From Clostridiales bacterium (GTDB taxonomy: Bacteria; Bacillota; Clostridia; Christensenellales; Aristaeellaceae), in the NCBI GenBank assembly GCA_004556155.1, contig SFIM01000014.1, positions 1 to 54,194 of the forward strand: a stretch of 54,194 nucleotides of DNA, given 5' to 3'. Both the position numbers and the translations under genes were made by a program. Positions 32,686 to 41,489 of this stretch are shown in pieces. Under the pieces are notes generated by a model. That model saw nothing but the letters and a program-made list of their open reading frames with translations. It searched no databases and had not been told where the DNA came from. Numbering within the stretch: position 1 is the first letter of the stretch; each line of letters starts with the position of its first letter.

Positions 32686-33186
32686 AAGTTTACGGATATG
32701 CTTTACCGTCGCCTGCGCCGCAATGCCCGTCACCGCCCCCGTTACCAGCGCAATCAGCGTCAGCACTGCAAGATAATACAGCAGCTGCCGGGTGTGCAGC
32801 ACGATCATGGCCAGCAGCACCTGGGCGGCGTTATGCGCCACCGCGCCCAGCATGCTGACAAACAGCATGGAAAAATTGAAACGCTTAAACAGGATCATCA
32901 CCAGCATGCTGGCGACGCCGCCCGCCATGGCGTACATCATGGCCGATACGCCGCCAAACAGCAGACCGGACAGCACCACCTTGAGCAGCATCAGCAAAAA
33001 TGCCGTGGGCGCGTCCAGCATGTACAGGGCGAACATCAGCACGCCGTTGCTCAGCCCCAGCTTTACACCCGGCACGGCGGTGGCCACGGGAAGCAGGCTT
33101 TCAATAAAGCCCAGCACCAGCATCATGGCGGTCAGCAGGCCGCACAGGGCGATATTGCGGGTGGAAAAGCGATTACGCTTGCGCAT
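32671..33186 (-). CDS. Gx transporter / heptaprenyl diphosphate synthase component I family protein
   Basis: A 171-residue integral membrane protein with about five hydrophobic segments. It begins MRKRNRFSTRNIALCGLLTAMMLVLGFIE, and PGVKLGLSNGVLMFALYML is the conserved family segment. The family was named after heptaprenyl diphosphate synthase component I, but its membrane topology resembles ECF-transporter substrate-binding (S) components, and members often sit near an ApbE/FMN-dependent or NusG-like lipoprotein gene; none is here. AAAGGAG lies six bases before the ATG at 33186, so that start is preferred to the ATG at 33192. It follows the MFS gene after its terminator. Confidence 0.85.
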   Translation of the reverse strand: MRKRNRFSTRNIALCGLLTAMMLVLGFIESLLPVATAVPGVKLGLSNGVLMFALYMLDAPTAFLLMLLKVVLSGLLFGGVSAMMYAMAGGVASMLVMILFKRFNFSMLFVSMLGAVAHNAAQVLLAMIVLHTRQLLYYLAVLTLIALVTGAVTGIAAQATVKHIRKLKKRG

Positions 33187-33204
33187 AGACATCTCCTTTA
33201 AAAA

Positions 33205-33234
33205 AACAGAACACCTGACTCTTAATCAGGGTGT
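33205..33234 (-). terminator. Terminator of the MFS gene
   Basis: ACACCTGA (33211-33218) pairs with TCAGGGTGT (33226-33234), one base bulged. On the minus strand it is followed by TTCTGTTTTTTT. The MFS stop codon lies in the stem. Confidence 0.75.
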
Positions 33235-34419
33235 CGTGCGTTTGTCCTCGCGCCGGTACAGCAGCGCGCACACCAGCGCCAGCAGTGGAAAGAGAATCGC
33301 GCCGATCAGCCCGGTTTTGAGCGCGTCGCCGCATAAATCGCTCAGCCAGCCTACCAGCGAGGGGCCGCTGCCGCAGCCTACGTCGCCCGCCAGGGCAAGC
33401 AGCGCGAACATCGCCGTGCCGCCCTTAGGAAAGCGTGCCGAGGCCAGGCTGAATACACCGGGCCATAGAATGCCCACCGATAGGCCACACAATGCGCAGC
33501 CCAGCAGGGACAGCGCAGGCACGGGAGACAGGGCGACAAGCAGATAAGCGGCGATGCACAGAACGGCGCTGAGCATGATAAACTGAAGCAGACTTATGCT
33601 GTCGCCCTGCTTGGCATAGAACAATCGCGCCGCGCCCATGCATAGCGAAAACATGCACGGCCCCAGCAGATCGCCCACCGTCTTAGATACGCCCAGCGCG
33701 CTTTCGGCAAAGGCTGATGCCCACTGGCTCATGCCCTGCTCGGAGGCGCCGGAGGCGACCATCAGCAGCACGAACAGCCAAAAGGTCTTGCTGGCAAACA
33801 GCTGCCGCGGCGACATGCCGTCGCCCTCCTCGGTCAGTCTGGCCAGCGGCACATGGGCGAAGAAGAACGCATTGCCGATGGGCAGCAGCGCCCACAGGCA
33901 GCAAAGCACCGGCCAGCTGCTTTTGCTGAACGCGCGCAGAAACAGCGTGGACAGCGCCACCACGCCTACCGTGCCCCAGCAGTAAAAGGAGTGCAGCATG
34001 CTCATGACGGATTGCTTGTTGTCCGTCGGGCAGGCCTCCACAATGGGGCTGATAAGCACCTCGATCAGCCCACCGCCGATGGCATAACAGACGACCGCGC
34101 ACAAAAGCCCTGCGTAGGCGGAGGGGAGTATGTGCGGCAGCACGGCCATGCCGATCAGCCCGGTCGCGCAAAAAATATGCGCCGCCAGGATGCACGCGCG
34201 ATAGCCGATGCGATCGACAAACCGCGCCGAAAGGGAATCAATCAGCAGCTGGATGCAGAAATTGAACGTGATCAGCAGGGTGATGCGCGACAGCGGGATA
34301 GCAAACTGCTGCTGGAAAATTAAAAACAGCAGCGGAGCCAGATTGTTGACGACCGATTGGGTGATATAGCCCAGCTGGCTTGCGCGGATGGTGTGCCGAT
34401 AGGTAAGCGCCCGGCGCAT
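33226..34419 (-). CDS. MFS transporter
   Basis: A 397-residue permease with twelve predicted membrane helices. The start MRRALTYRHTIRASQLGYITQ leads into NNLAPLLFLIFQ, and DSLSARFVDRIGYRACILA matches the loop 2-3 motif of the major facilitator superfamily (GxxxDRxGRR-like). This subgroup resembles fucose-permease or sugar MFS proteins of Firmicutes. GGGAGGGG precedes the ATG at 34419. Its promoter (34456-34485) diverges from that of padR. Substrate unknown. Confidence 0.88.
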   Translation of the reverse strand: MRRALTYRHTIRASQLGYITQSVVNNLAPLLFLIFQQQFAIPLSRITLLITFNFCIQLLIDSLSARFVDRIGYRACILAAHIFCATGLIGMAVLPHILPSAYAGLLCAVVCYAIGGGLIEVLISPIVEACPTDNKQSVMSMLHSFYCWGTVGVVALSTLFLRAFSKSSWPVLCCLWALLPIGNAFFFAHVPLARLTEEGDGMSPRQLFASKTFWLFVLLMVASGASEQGMSQWASAFAESALGVSKTVGDLLGPCMFSLCMGAARLFYAKQGDSISLLQFIMLSAVLCIAAYLLVALSPVPALSLLGCALCGLSVGILWPGVFSLASARFPKGGTAMFALLALAGDVGCGSGPSLVGWLSDLCGDALKTGLIGAILFPLLALVCALLYRREDKRTTP

Positions 34420-34455
34420 AAAAGCCCCTCCCATAATTGAAGAAGAAATCAGCGC

Positions 34456-34485
34456 ATTATAGCATGGCTGCGCGGCATGCGTCAA
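34456..34485 (-). promoter_or_regulatory. Promoter of the MFS gene
   Basis: On the minus strand, -35 TTGACG (34480-34485), 18-base spacer, -10 TATAAT (34456-34461). Confidence 0.7.
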
Positions 34486-34530
34486 CGAGAAAAAATAATA
34501 TCATGTTTTACAAAATACTACTTGACAGAT

Positions 34531-34555
34531 TATACTATGCGTGATATGGTATAAT
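34531..34555 (+). promoter_or_regulatory. padR promoter with overlapping operator candidate
   Basis: An extended -10 TGGTATAAT lies at 34547-34555. TATACTAT (34531-34538) and ATGGTATA (34546-34553) form an inverted repeat with one mismatch over it. A TTGACA at 34522 is 22 bases from the -10, too far for a normal -35. PadR autorepression is plausible. Confidence 0.5.
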
Positions 34556-34625
34556 GCGTCGGAGGGCATGAGGCGAATACCAGACGCGGCGCCTTCCGCA
34601 CAACCTGAAAAAGGAGGATAACGCA

Positions 34626-34937
34626 TTGGACGCTCAATTGAAACGAGGGCTGACGGAGGCGTGCATTTTAAAGCTTCTTACCCGCGGAGATTCCTACGGG
34701 TATCAGCTGGTGCGCGAGGCCGAGGAGGTGCTCTCCATTTCGGAATCCACCCTGTATCCCGTGCTGCGGCGGCTGGAAACCTCCGGCGCGCTGCGTGTGT
34801 ACAGCATCGAGCATAACGGCCGGCTGCGCAAGTATTACGCCATCACCGACGAGGGACGGCAGAAGATTCAGGCTTTCCTGCAGGAGTGGGAAGCCGTCAT
34901 GAAGGTATATGAGTTTATCAGGAGGGATGAAGCATGA
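34626..34937 (+). CDS. PadR family transcriptional regulator
   Basis: A 103-residue winged-helix repressor. It has the PadR hallmarks: LTEACILKLLTRGDSYGYQL at the N-terminus, the recognition region ISESTLYPVLRRLETSGAL, the wing RLRKYYAITDEG, and a C-terminal dimerisation helix. Start is TTG at 34626, eight bases after AAAGGAGG. The next gene overlaps by four bases (ATGA), a very common PadR/HAAS pairing in which PadR controls its own membrane-stress operon. Confidence 0.94.
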   Translation: MDAQLKRGLTEACILKLLTRGDSYGYQLVREAEEVLSISESTLYPVLRRLETSGALRVYSIEHNGRLRKYYAITDEGRQKIQAFLQEWEAVMKVYEFIRRDEA

Positions 34938-35998
34938 CCCGCGAGCAGTTTTTGGAGCAGCTGCGTCAGGCGCTTTCCGGCATGAAGGCCGAGGAACTGG
35001 AGGGCGTTATTTCGTATTATGATGAAATGTTGGACGACCGCATGGAGGCGGGGATGACCGAGGAGGCTGCGGTGAACGCTATGGAGCCTGTGCAGGTGAT
35101 CGCCGCCCGCGTGCTCAGCGAAGCCGATGTGGAGGCTTCCGCGTCCGAGGAAGGCGCTGCCAAGGAAAGCAAGGAGCAGGAAATCCGCCGTCCCGCGGGC
35201 GATATCCGTCGTCTGTGCGTCACGGCTGAAAACAGGCGCATCGTATTCCGCAGCGAGGACACCGAGGAGATCATCCTGCGCTACAGCATTGAGGAAAACA
35301 CCATCTTTGAGCTGCATGAGGATAACGGCACGCTGACGCTGGAATGCCGCTGTCGCCCTGTTACCAGCTGCTTTACCAGCGTGCAGAACGGCTTCAGCCT
35401 GGATGGACTGTTGGACGGCATCGGCAAGTTTATCAATAACATCGGCAACAGCATCGTGGGCAGCGATAACGCGCCCATCGAGGTGATTCTGCCCAAGGTG
35501 TACTGGGGCGCGGTGGAGGCCGAAAGCCGCAACGCGCGCATCACCATGGAGGGCATTACCTGCTCGCAGGGCATCACCCTGAGCACGACGAACGCCCGCG
35601 TGGTGCTCAGCGATGTGGTCGCCCGCGAGGCCAGCGTGCATACCACCAATGGCCGGATCGAGCTGCATGATGTTTATGCCCGTGAGGGTATGAACGCTGG
35701 CGGTACCAATGGCCAGATCATCGCCGAGAACCTTAACACCGATCAGAAGCTGCGCCTGGCCACCACCAACGGCCGCGTCACGCTGGATAACGTATCCGGC
35801 CAGGATATTGATATCCGCACCAGCAACGGCTCGGTCAGCGGTACGGTGCATGGCGAGCGCGAGGCGTTCACCATCCACAGCCATACCAGCAACGCCGGCA
35901 ACAACCTGATGAATCGCGAGGGCGGCGACAGGAAACTGAACATTGTCACCAGCAATGGTGCGGTGAATGTATCCTTCACCGGCACACAAGAAGCGTAA
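34934..35998 (+). CDS. HAAS-DUF4097 envelope protein
   Basis: A 354-residue protein with two parts. Residues about 1-65 form a HAAS/DUF1700-type helical domain (TREQFLEQLRQAL...YYDEMLDDRMEAGMTEEAAV). Residues about 95-350 form a DUF4097-type right-handed beta repeat with recurring N/T-N-G-R/x-V/I turns (TTNARVVL, TTNGRIEL, GTNGQIIA, TTNGRVTL, TSNGSVSG, TSNGAVNV). No membrane helix is obvious between the parts, so location is unclear. DUF4097 proteins (YvlB-like) are tied to envelope-stress responses. The last 23 bases overlap the convergent feoB gene. Confidence 0.88.
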   Translation: MTREQFLEQLRQALSGMKAEELEGVISYYDEMLDDRMEAGMTEEAAVNAMEPVQVIAARVLSEADVEASASEEGAAKESKEQEIRRPAGDIRRLCVTAENRRIVFRSEDTEEIILRYSIEENTIFELHEDNGTLTLECRCRPVTSCFTSVQNGFSLDGLLDGIGKFINNIGNSIVGSDNAPIEVILPKVYWGAVEAESRNARITMEGITCSQGITLSTTNARVVLSDVVAREASVHTTNGRIELHDVYAREGMNAGGTNGQIIAENLNTDQKLRLATTNGRVTLDNVSGQDIDIRTSNGSVSGTVHGEREAFTIHSHTSNAGNNLMNREGGDRKLNIVTSNGAVNVSFTGTQEA

Positions 35999-37775
35999 TA
36001 CGATATACGATGAAGGCCGCGAGCCATGCAGCTCCCGTCTGTGACAGGACGGCAAGCAGCATGCGCCCGCGGCTGTTTAATTCCCGCCGCAGCACGGCGC
36101 AGGCTGCCGCGCAGGGGGCGTACAGCGCCGAAAAGGTGACGAAGGCCAGCGCGCTGGGCAGGGTAAAGGCGGATGCTGCGCTGGTGACGGACAGGGCGGA
36201 GAGAATGTTCTCCTTAGCCAGCAGGCCTGCAATCAGCGCGGCGACGCACGCGGGCGAACCAAAACCCAGCGGGCGGAACAGCCATGCAAACAGATTGGCC
36301 AGGGCATAGAGCAGGCTGCCTTCGACGCTGTCTGCCAGCGTCAGGCGCGGGGTAAAGACGCTCAGCGCCCACAGCGCCAGCGAGGATAGAAACACAATTG
36401 AGAACGCGCGGCTAAGAAAATCGCGCGTTTTGTCGCGCATCACGCGCGAAAGTCCCCGCAGGCTGGGCAGGCGGTAGCTGGGCAGCTCCAATAAAAAGGG
36501 CGCGGGCTGCCCGGGCAGCAGCCGCCGAAGCGGCCAGGAGGCAAGCATCGCCGCCGCCAGCCCCAGCAGATACAGCGCAAGTACAGGCAGCAGCCCATAT
36601 TGCGGCAGAAACCGCGCGGCAAAAAACAGATACACCGGCGCCTTGGCTCCGCAGGGAATATAGGGCGCAAGCAGGGCGGTGAAACGGCGGTCGCGCTCGT
36701 TGGGCAGCGTGCGCACGGCCAGCACGGCGGGCACGGTGCAGCCGCAGCCTGTCATCAGCGGCACAAAGCTGCGCCCGGACAGGCCCAGCCGGCGCATGGG
36801 CGCGTCCAGCGCCATGGCGATGCGCGCCATCAGCCCGCTATCTTCCAATAAGCCGATCAGCAGGAATAACAGCAGAATGGCAGGCAAAAAGCTAACCACC
36901 GCGCCAACGCCCGCGAACGCGCCGTTGATCAGCAGATCGCGCAGCAGCGGCGCGGTGCCTGCCCGCGCAAGCAGCGCGTCGATCTGTAGGCCAGCCTGTT
37001 CAATCAAAACTTCAAAAAGGTGTGTTAGCGTTTGACCGGGCGGCCCAAAGGCAATGAACAGTACGGCCAACACCAACGCGGACAGGATGGGCCAGGCAAG
37101 CAGACGATTTGAAAACAGCCAATCCATCGGCGGCAGGCGCGGGGGATTGCGGGGCAGGGTCAGGCAAACGGCCAGGCAGCGGTCGATCCAAGCATACCGT
37201 GCCTGTGCCAGCTTGCGGTGCTCCGCCGCGGGCAGCGATTCCAAGGGAAACGGCACGGGCGAAGCGGGCGCTTTGCCGGCCTTTGCCGCCTGCATGGCCG
37301 CGGCCATCAACTGCCGCGCGCCGCGCCCTGTGCGGGCGTTGATGGATATGCAGGGCACGCCCAGACGCGCCTGTAGACGCTGGACATCCAGCATGCCGCC
37401 TGATTTTGCCAAGGCTTCGGTCATGTTCAGCGCCAGCACCAGCGGCCGCCCCAGCGCCATCAGCTCCAGCGTCAGGTACAGTCCGCGCTGCAGGCTGGTT
37501 ACGTCCAGCACCTGGATCACTATATCGGGCTTTTCGCGCAGAATATATTCGCGCGTCACAGCCTCCTCGCGCGAATATGGAGTCAACGAATACACGCCGG
37601 GCAGATCGACGATCTGCACCGCATTTGCCCCCTGCTGGTAGGTCGGCAGCAGCCTGCCCACGCGCTGCTCCACCGTAACGCCGGGATAGTTGCCCACATG
37701 CTCGGCCGCTCCGGTAAGCAGATTAAACAGCGTCGTCTTGCCTGCGTTTTGATTGCCGCACAGCGCCACAATCAT
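35976..37775 (-). CDS. feoB: Ferrous iron transporter FeoB, copy 1 (short form)
   Basis: A 599-residue membrane GTPase for Fe(II) uptake. The N-terminal G domain has G1 GNQNAGKTT (residues 7-15), G3 DLPGVYSL and G4 NMTE (in place of the usual NxxD). The membrane part has the two Gate motifs, including PLMTGCGCTVPAVLAVRTL. It is shorter than the second copy (662 residues), mostly in the cytosolic helical region after the G domain. The altered G4 and short insert hint at changed nucleotide affinity or metal preference. It starts within the stop of feoA (4-base overlap). Confidence 0.93.
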   Translation of the reverse strand: MIVALCGNQNAGKTTLFNLLTGAAEHVGNYPGVTVEQRVGRLLPTYQQGANAVQIVDLPGVYSLTPYSREEAVTREYILREKPDIVIQVLDVTSLQRGLYLTLELMALGRPLVLALNMTEALAKSGGMLDVQRLQARLGVPCISINARTGRGARQLMAAAMQAAKAGKAPASPVPFPLESLPAAEHRKLAQARYAWIDRCLAVCLTLPRNPPRLPPMDWLFSNRLLAWPILSALVLAVLFIAFGPPGQTLTHLFEVLIEQAGLQIDALLARAGTAPLLRDLLINGAFAGVGAVVSFLPAILLLFLLIGLLEDSGLMARIAMALDAPMRRLGLSGRSFVPLMTGCGCTVPAVLAVRTLPNERDRRFTALLAPYIPCGAKAPVYLFFAARFLPQYGLLPVLALYLLGLAAAMLASWPLRRLLPGQPAPFLLELPSYRLPSLRGLSRVMRDKTRDFLSRAFSIVFLSSLALWALSVFTPRLTLADSVEGSLLYALANLFAWLFRPLGFGSPACVAALIAGLLAKENILSALSVTSAASAFTLPSALAFVTFSALYAPCAAACAVLRRELNSRGRMLLAVLSQTGAAWLAAFIVYRITLLVCR

Positions 37776-37993
37776 AGCTCCACCTCCACGCGGTCGGCTT
37801 CCTCGCGCCGCAGGGACAGGGTGTAGCCCCGCAGCCGCACCGCCATGGGATCGCCGCCCGGTGCGCTGAAGGTTTTGATCACCCGAGCGGGCGGCAAAAA
37901 GCCCAGATCTATCAGGCGGATGGATAGCGCATCCTGCCCCATGATATCCCGGATTTTGGCGGATTGGCCATAGCGAAGCTCAGATAAGCGCAT
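37772..37993 (-). CDS. feoA: FeoA family protein, copy 1
   Basis: A 73-residue SH3-like protein that supports FeoB. It shows the family pattern MRLSELRYGQSAKI, LSIRLIDLGFLPPARV and PMAVRLRGYTLSLRREEAD. GGAGGAG lies before the ATG at 37993. It is translationally coupled to feoB by a 4-base overlap. Its upstream region lacks the GTTAGC-type operator found before the second feoA. Confidence 0.93.
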   Translation of the reverse strand: MRLSELRYGQSAKIRDIMGQDALSIRLIDLGFLPPARVIKTFSAPGGDPMAVRLRGYTLSLRREEADRVEVEL

Positions 37994-38033
37994 GATTTTT
38001 CTCCTCCAGACGCGAAGATTTACGATTGGAGAT

Positions 38034-38061
38034 TGCTCAAAACGGCGTTTTGTGCTACTAT
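38034..38061 (+). promoter_or_regulatory. Promoter of the secreted protein gene with internal palindrome
   Basis: -35 TTGCTC (38034-38039) and -10 TACTAT (38056-38061) flank the palindrome CAAAACG-g-CGTTTTG (38038-38052). A repressor bound there would block the promoter. It lies in the divergent region with feoA copy 1. Confidence 0.45.
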
Positions 38062-38102
38062 ATGAGGTGAAAAGTTCTGCAATCCGTGGGAGGCATTGAG
38101 CG

Positions 38103-39644
38103 ATGAAAAAAATCTGTCTGGTTCTGCTTGCCGCCGTGCTGACGCTTTTGTGCGTGGGCGCGTGCGCTGACAGCTATCATTTTGCCGATATATACATGAT
38201 CCTGGACGTGCCGGGAGATACCTATACCACCCAGCTGACGCCTGAAAACCTGGCTGCGAATGAGAGCTTCATCGCGGGTCTTGGCGAAACGGTGGACAGC
38301 ATGAAGGAAAAATTTACCCAGCAGGGTATCCGCCTGATTGCCTATGATACGACGCATGGCCGCACGTTGGTGGTGACTGCCGTGCAGGACGCGCAGTCCA
38401 GAGAACTGTATGATATTAACGAGCAGACGGCTGATACCCGCGCGTCCTACCGCGCCAATCACTCCAACGGCACTTACTGCGGCGCGCTGGGGTATAAGTT
38501 CGAATCCTGCGAATGGAAGAATTTTGGCACCGAGCAGGGGCGTTTCCTGATGCTCAAATACACGCTGCGCGAGGGCGGGCAGGTAACGCGCCGCGGCCTG
38601 TGGCGGCGCACCATCCGCAATGGCTATACCATCACGCTGGATATGCAGGTGGTAGGCCGCCAGGTGTCGGCGGGCGATATCACCGCCATGAATAAGCTGC
38701 AGGAGACGATCTCCTTTACCCAGGCAGAGGCTTCGCCCGACGCGCCGCTGGCACTGACCTTTACCGCTCCGCCGCCGGAGTTTACCAATAGCGCCAGCTT
38801 TTCCATCAAGGGCGTTACCCGTCCGGGCGCTACGGTGCTGGCTGCCTATGTGTCCATGAAGGGCGAAAGCAAAACCTTCAGCGCGCAGGCCGACGGTAAG
38901 GGCGCGTTCAAGGTGGATGTGTCCCTGCCGGGCAAGGATCTGTATAACATGATTGTCAGCGTCCTGGCTGCCGAGGGTACGGAGAATGAAGAAGAAATCA
39001 GCCGGAATTTCCAGGTGGAGTATGATCCCACTTTGCTGCCGGTGACGTTTACCTCCGCCTTCCCGGATAGCTTTACTACCGATAGCTTCAAGCTGGCCGG
39101 CACCACGCTGTCGGGCGTAAGCGTGCAGCTGGAGGTAAATGGAAAGCTCCAGACCAAACAGACCGGCAATGCCAAAACCTTCGCCTTTACGCTCGATACC
39201 TCCAAGGAGGGCAGCTACGAGATTCTGCTCACCTTTACCAAGAAAAACTATGCTACGCGGGTGTTTAACTATACCATCGCGCGCGTGTTTGACGCCGATG
39301 CGCAGCGGCAGGCCATCCGCGCCTCAGCAGTTGCGCCTACGTATTCCAAGCTCAAAAACTCAGCCGCTTCTTATGAGGGAAAGTATGTGCGGGCGAACGG
39401 CTATGTCGTATCCGTCGAGCCGGGATCGGGCGAATGGCTGATCACCTTTGCCACCCAGAAAAAGGGTGAAAACTATTCCGACTACATCATGGTGCTCTCC
39501 GACGCCGAGGTGACGCTGCCTGCGGGCACGCACGCCACCCTGTACGGCACGGGTGCTGGCACTTATAAGATCCCTGGCGATAATGACAAAACCATCGTCT
39601 ATCCCAAGGTTTCTTTGGCCTTTTTTGACGAGATGAGCAAGTGA
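38103..39644 (+). CDS. Secreted protein with Ig-like domains, unknown function
   Basis: A 513-residue exported protein. Residues 1-23 form a signal peptide (MKKICLVLLAAVLTLLCVGACA) with either type I cleavage after ACA or a lipobox VGAC. The first part (24-215) resembles an uncharacterised domain with WRRTIRNGYTITLDM. Two Ig-like beta modules follow (about 220-300 and 305-390), each with an FSIKGVTRPGATV or FKLAGTTLSGVSV strand. A C-terminal domain (about 400-513) contains YVRANGYVVSVEPGSGEWLITFA, which looks like an OB-type fold. GGGAGGC precedes the ATG. Function unknown; an envelope-associated or binding role is possible. Confidence 0.8.
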   Translation: MKKICLVLLAAVLTLLCVGACADSYHFADIYMILDVPGDTYTTQLTPENLAANESFIAGLGETVDSMKEKFTQQGIRLIAYDTTHGRTLVVTAVQDAQSRELYDINEQTADTRASYRANHSNGTYCGALGYKFESCEWKNFGTEQGRFLMLKYTLREGGQVTRRGLWRRTIRNGYTITLDMQVVGRQVSAGDITAMNKLQETISFTQAEASPDAPLALTFTAPPPEFTNSASFSIKGVTRPGATVLAAYVSMKGESKTFSAQADGKGAFKVDVSLPGKDLYNMIVSVLAAEGTENEEEISRNFQVEYDPTLLPVTFTSAFPDSFTTDSFKLAGTTLSGVSVQLEVNGKLQTKQTGNAKTFAFTLDTSKEGSYEILLTFTKKNYATRVFNYTIARVFDADAQRQAIRASAVAPTYSKLKNSAASYEGKYVRANGYVVSVEPGSGEWLITFATQKKGENYSDYIMVLSDAEVTLPAGTHATLYGTGAGTYKIPGDNDKTIVYPKVSLAFFDEMSK

Positions 39645-39712
39645 TATTCTACAAATTTATGAAAACTTGCATGAAAGAGCGGAATACGCTTCCATTCCTA
39701 TGACTTTTTGTG

Positions 39713-39718
39713 TATAAT
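39713..39718 (+). promoter_or_regulatory. -10 box upstream of the PRPP synthetase gene
   Basis: TATAAT within TGTATAAT; the -35 is weak (TTCCAT near 39690). Confidence 0.5.
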
Positions 39719-39764
39719 AGAGTCGAATTGTGCAAACCAACACAATATATGGAGGGATGCTGAC

Positions 39765-40976
39765 GTGACTCGCTTGTTAACAACGTGGGAGAAGGATCCT
39801 ACCAGCGTGCCTGTCGGCCCGCTTGGCATTATCGCCATGGCGGGCTGTGAGGAAATCGGAGAAAAAATCAACCAGTGGCTGCTCAAATGGCACAGCCTGC
39901 AGGAGCTTCAGGACGAAGAATACTATACCAGCCCCGGACTGAACCGCGATACTTTTCTGGTAAAGGCCTACTGCCCGCGCTTTGGCACGGGCGAGGGCAA
40001 GGCGGTGCTGCGCGAAAGCGTGCGCGGCATGGATCTGTATATCCTTGTGGATGTTTGCGCGCATAACGTGCATTACAACATGTATGGGCAGGAAGTGCCC
40101 ATGTCCCCGGATGATCATTTCCAGGATCTCAAGCGCGTCATCGGCGCGATCGGCGGCAAGGCCAAGCGTGTCACCGTGGTGATGCCCATGCTGTACGAAA
40201 GCCGTCAGCATCGCCGCACCAGCCGCGAAAGCCTGGATTGTGCCATGGGCCTGCAGGAGCTGGTCAACATGGGCATCCGCGATATCATCACCTTCGACGC
40301 GCATGATCCCCGCATGGTAAACGCCGTGCCGCTGATCGGCTTTGAAAACGTCATGCCCAACTACCAGATGCTCAAGGCGCTGCTGCGCGAGGAAAAGGAC
40401 CTGCACATTGACAAATCCCATATGATGGTCGTCAGCCCCGACGAGGGCGCGGTACAGCGCAATATCTTCTATTCCGCCGTGCTGTCGCTGGACATGGGCA
40501 TGTTCTATAAGCGCCGCGACTATACCACCGTGATCAATGGCCGCAACCCCATCGTGGCGCATGAATACCTGGGCGCGGACGTAGAGGGCAAGGATATCCT
40601 GGTGGCGGACGATATGCTGGCTTCGGGCGACAGCATGATCGATCTGTGCAAGGAGCTCAAGGCACGTAAGGCCAATCGTATCTACGCGCTGACCACCTTT
40701 GCGTTCTTCACCTCCGGCATCGAGGCGTTCCGCAAGGCCTATGAAGAAGGTCTCCTGACCCGCGTTGTCGCTACCAACCTGACCTATCGCCGGCCTGAGC
40801 TGGCGAACGAGCCGTGGTTCATCCAGGCGGATATGAGCAAGTACATCTCCTACCTGATCGCCACCCTCAATCATGACCGCTCGCTGCACGAGCTGCTGAA
40901 TCCCTACAACCGCATTAAATCCTTGCTGGATCGCTACCATAACGAGCAGGCGGCTACGGGGATCACCATGGTGTAA
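39765..40976 (+). CDS. Ribose-phosphate pyrophosphokinase (PRPP synthetase), long form
   Basis: A 403-residue phosphoribosyltransferase-fold enzyme making PRPP from ribose 5-phosphate and ATP. The PRPP-binding loop is DILVADDMLASGDSMIDL. Other segments include VVMPMLYESRQHRRTSRES and ITFDAHDPRM. It is longer than the usual 310-320 residues, in line with a group of Clostridial Prs-like proteins with an extra N-terminal segment. GTG at 39765 follows GGAGGG; the ATG at 39757 is immediately blocked by a stop. The pair of unknown genes that follows begins 10 bases after its stop. Confidence 0.88.
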   Translation: MTRLLTTWEKDPTSVPVGPLGIIAMAGCEEIGEKINQWLLKWHSLQELQDEEYYTSPGLNRDTFLVKAYCPRFGTGEGKAVLRESVRGMDLYILVDVCAHNVHYNMYGQEVPMSPDDHFQDLKRVIGAIGGKAKRVTVVMPMLYESRQHRRTSRESLDCAMGLQELVNMGIRDIITFDAHDPRMVNAVPLIGFENVMPNYQMLKALLREEKDLHIDKSHMMVVSPDEGAVQRNIFYSAVLSLDMGMFYKRRDYTTVINGRNPIVAHEYLGADVEGKDILVADDMLASGDSMIDLCKELKARKANRIYALTTFAFFTSGIEAFRKAYEEGLLTRVVATNLTYRRPELANEPWFIQADMSKYISYLIATLNHDRSLHELLNPYNRIKSLLDRYHNEQAATGITMV

Positions 40977-40985
40977 TATTCAAAA

Positions 40986-41486
40986 ATGACTGAACAAGAA
41001 AAACATTTTCCGCAAACCAATACAACCGAAACTGCGCCCGCCGCGAATGGGGAAACCGGCAAAAAGCCGGGCCTCATGCGCGGCGCGCGCGATTTTATCG
41101 AGAATACCTGGAGCAGCCTCAAGGGCATGGATCTCAATCAGGCCGTGGAGGAGTTTACCAGCGAAATGACGTTGGTAGCCGAGGGCCTCAGCGAGGATCA
41201 GAACGCGCTGCGCCGCGACGGCGAAAAGCTGGCTGCGCGCATGGAAAAGCTGGCCGAGCGCCAGAAAATCGGCGAGGACAGCGTGAAGGCGCTCCAGGAT
41301 CAGCTGGAGCAGGAGCGCAGGCGCGGCGACGCGCTGCAAAAGCGCCTGGACGATATGGAAAAGGCACTCAAGGCCAAGCCGGTCAAGCCTGGCTTGACCG
41401 CCATTCTGCGCCAGGCTACCTGGGGCGTGGGCATTATCTGCGCCGCCTGGGTGATCGTGGCGATTCTGAAGCTGATTGGAGGTTAA
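40986..41486 (+). CDS. Coiled-coil protein with C-terminal membrane anchor, unknown
   Basis: A 166-residue protein with three parts: a disordered N-terminus (about 1-28), a heptad-rich coiled coil (about 45-125, RRDGEKLAARMEKLAERQKI and EQERRRGDALQKRLDDMEKAL) and one C-terminal transmembrane helix (about 140-162, GVGIICAAWVIVAILKLI). It is predicted to be tail-anchored with the coiled coil in the cytoplasm. No convincing Shine-Dalgarno precedes the ATG, so translation may be coupled to the PRPP synthetase gene. The next gene starts four bases after its stop. I do not recognise a family. Confidence 0.75.
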   Translation: MTEQEKHFPQTNTTETAPAANGETGKKPGLMRGARDFIENTWSSLKGMDLNQAVEEFTSEMTLVAEGLSEDQNALRRDGEKLAARMEKLAERQKIGEDSVKALQDQLEQERRRGDALQKRLDDMEKALKAKPVKPGLTAILRQATWGVGIICAAWVIVAILKLIGG

Positions 41487-41489
41487 GCT

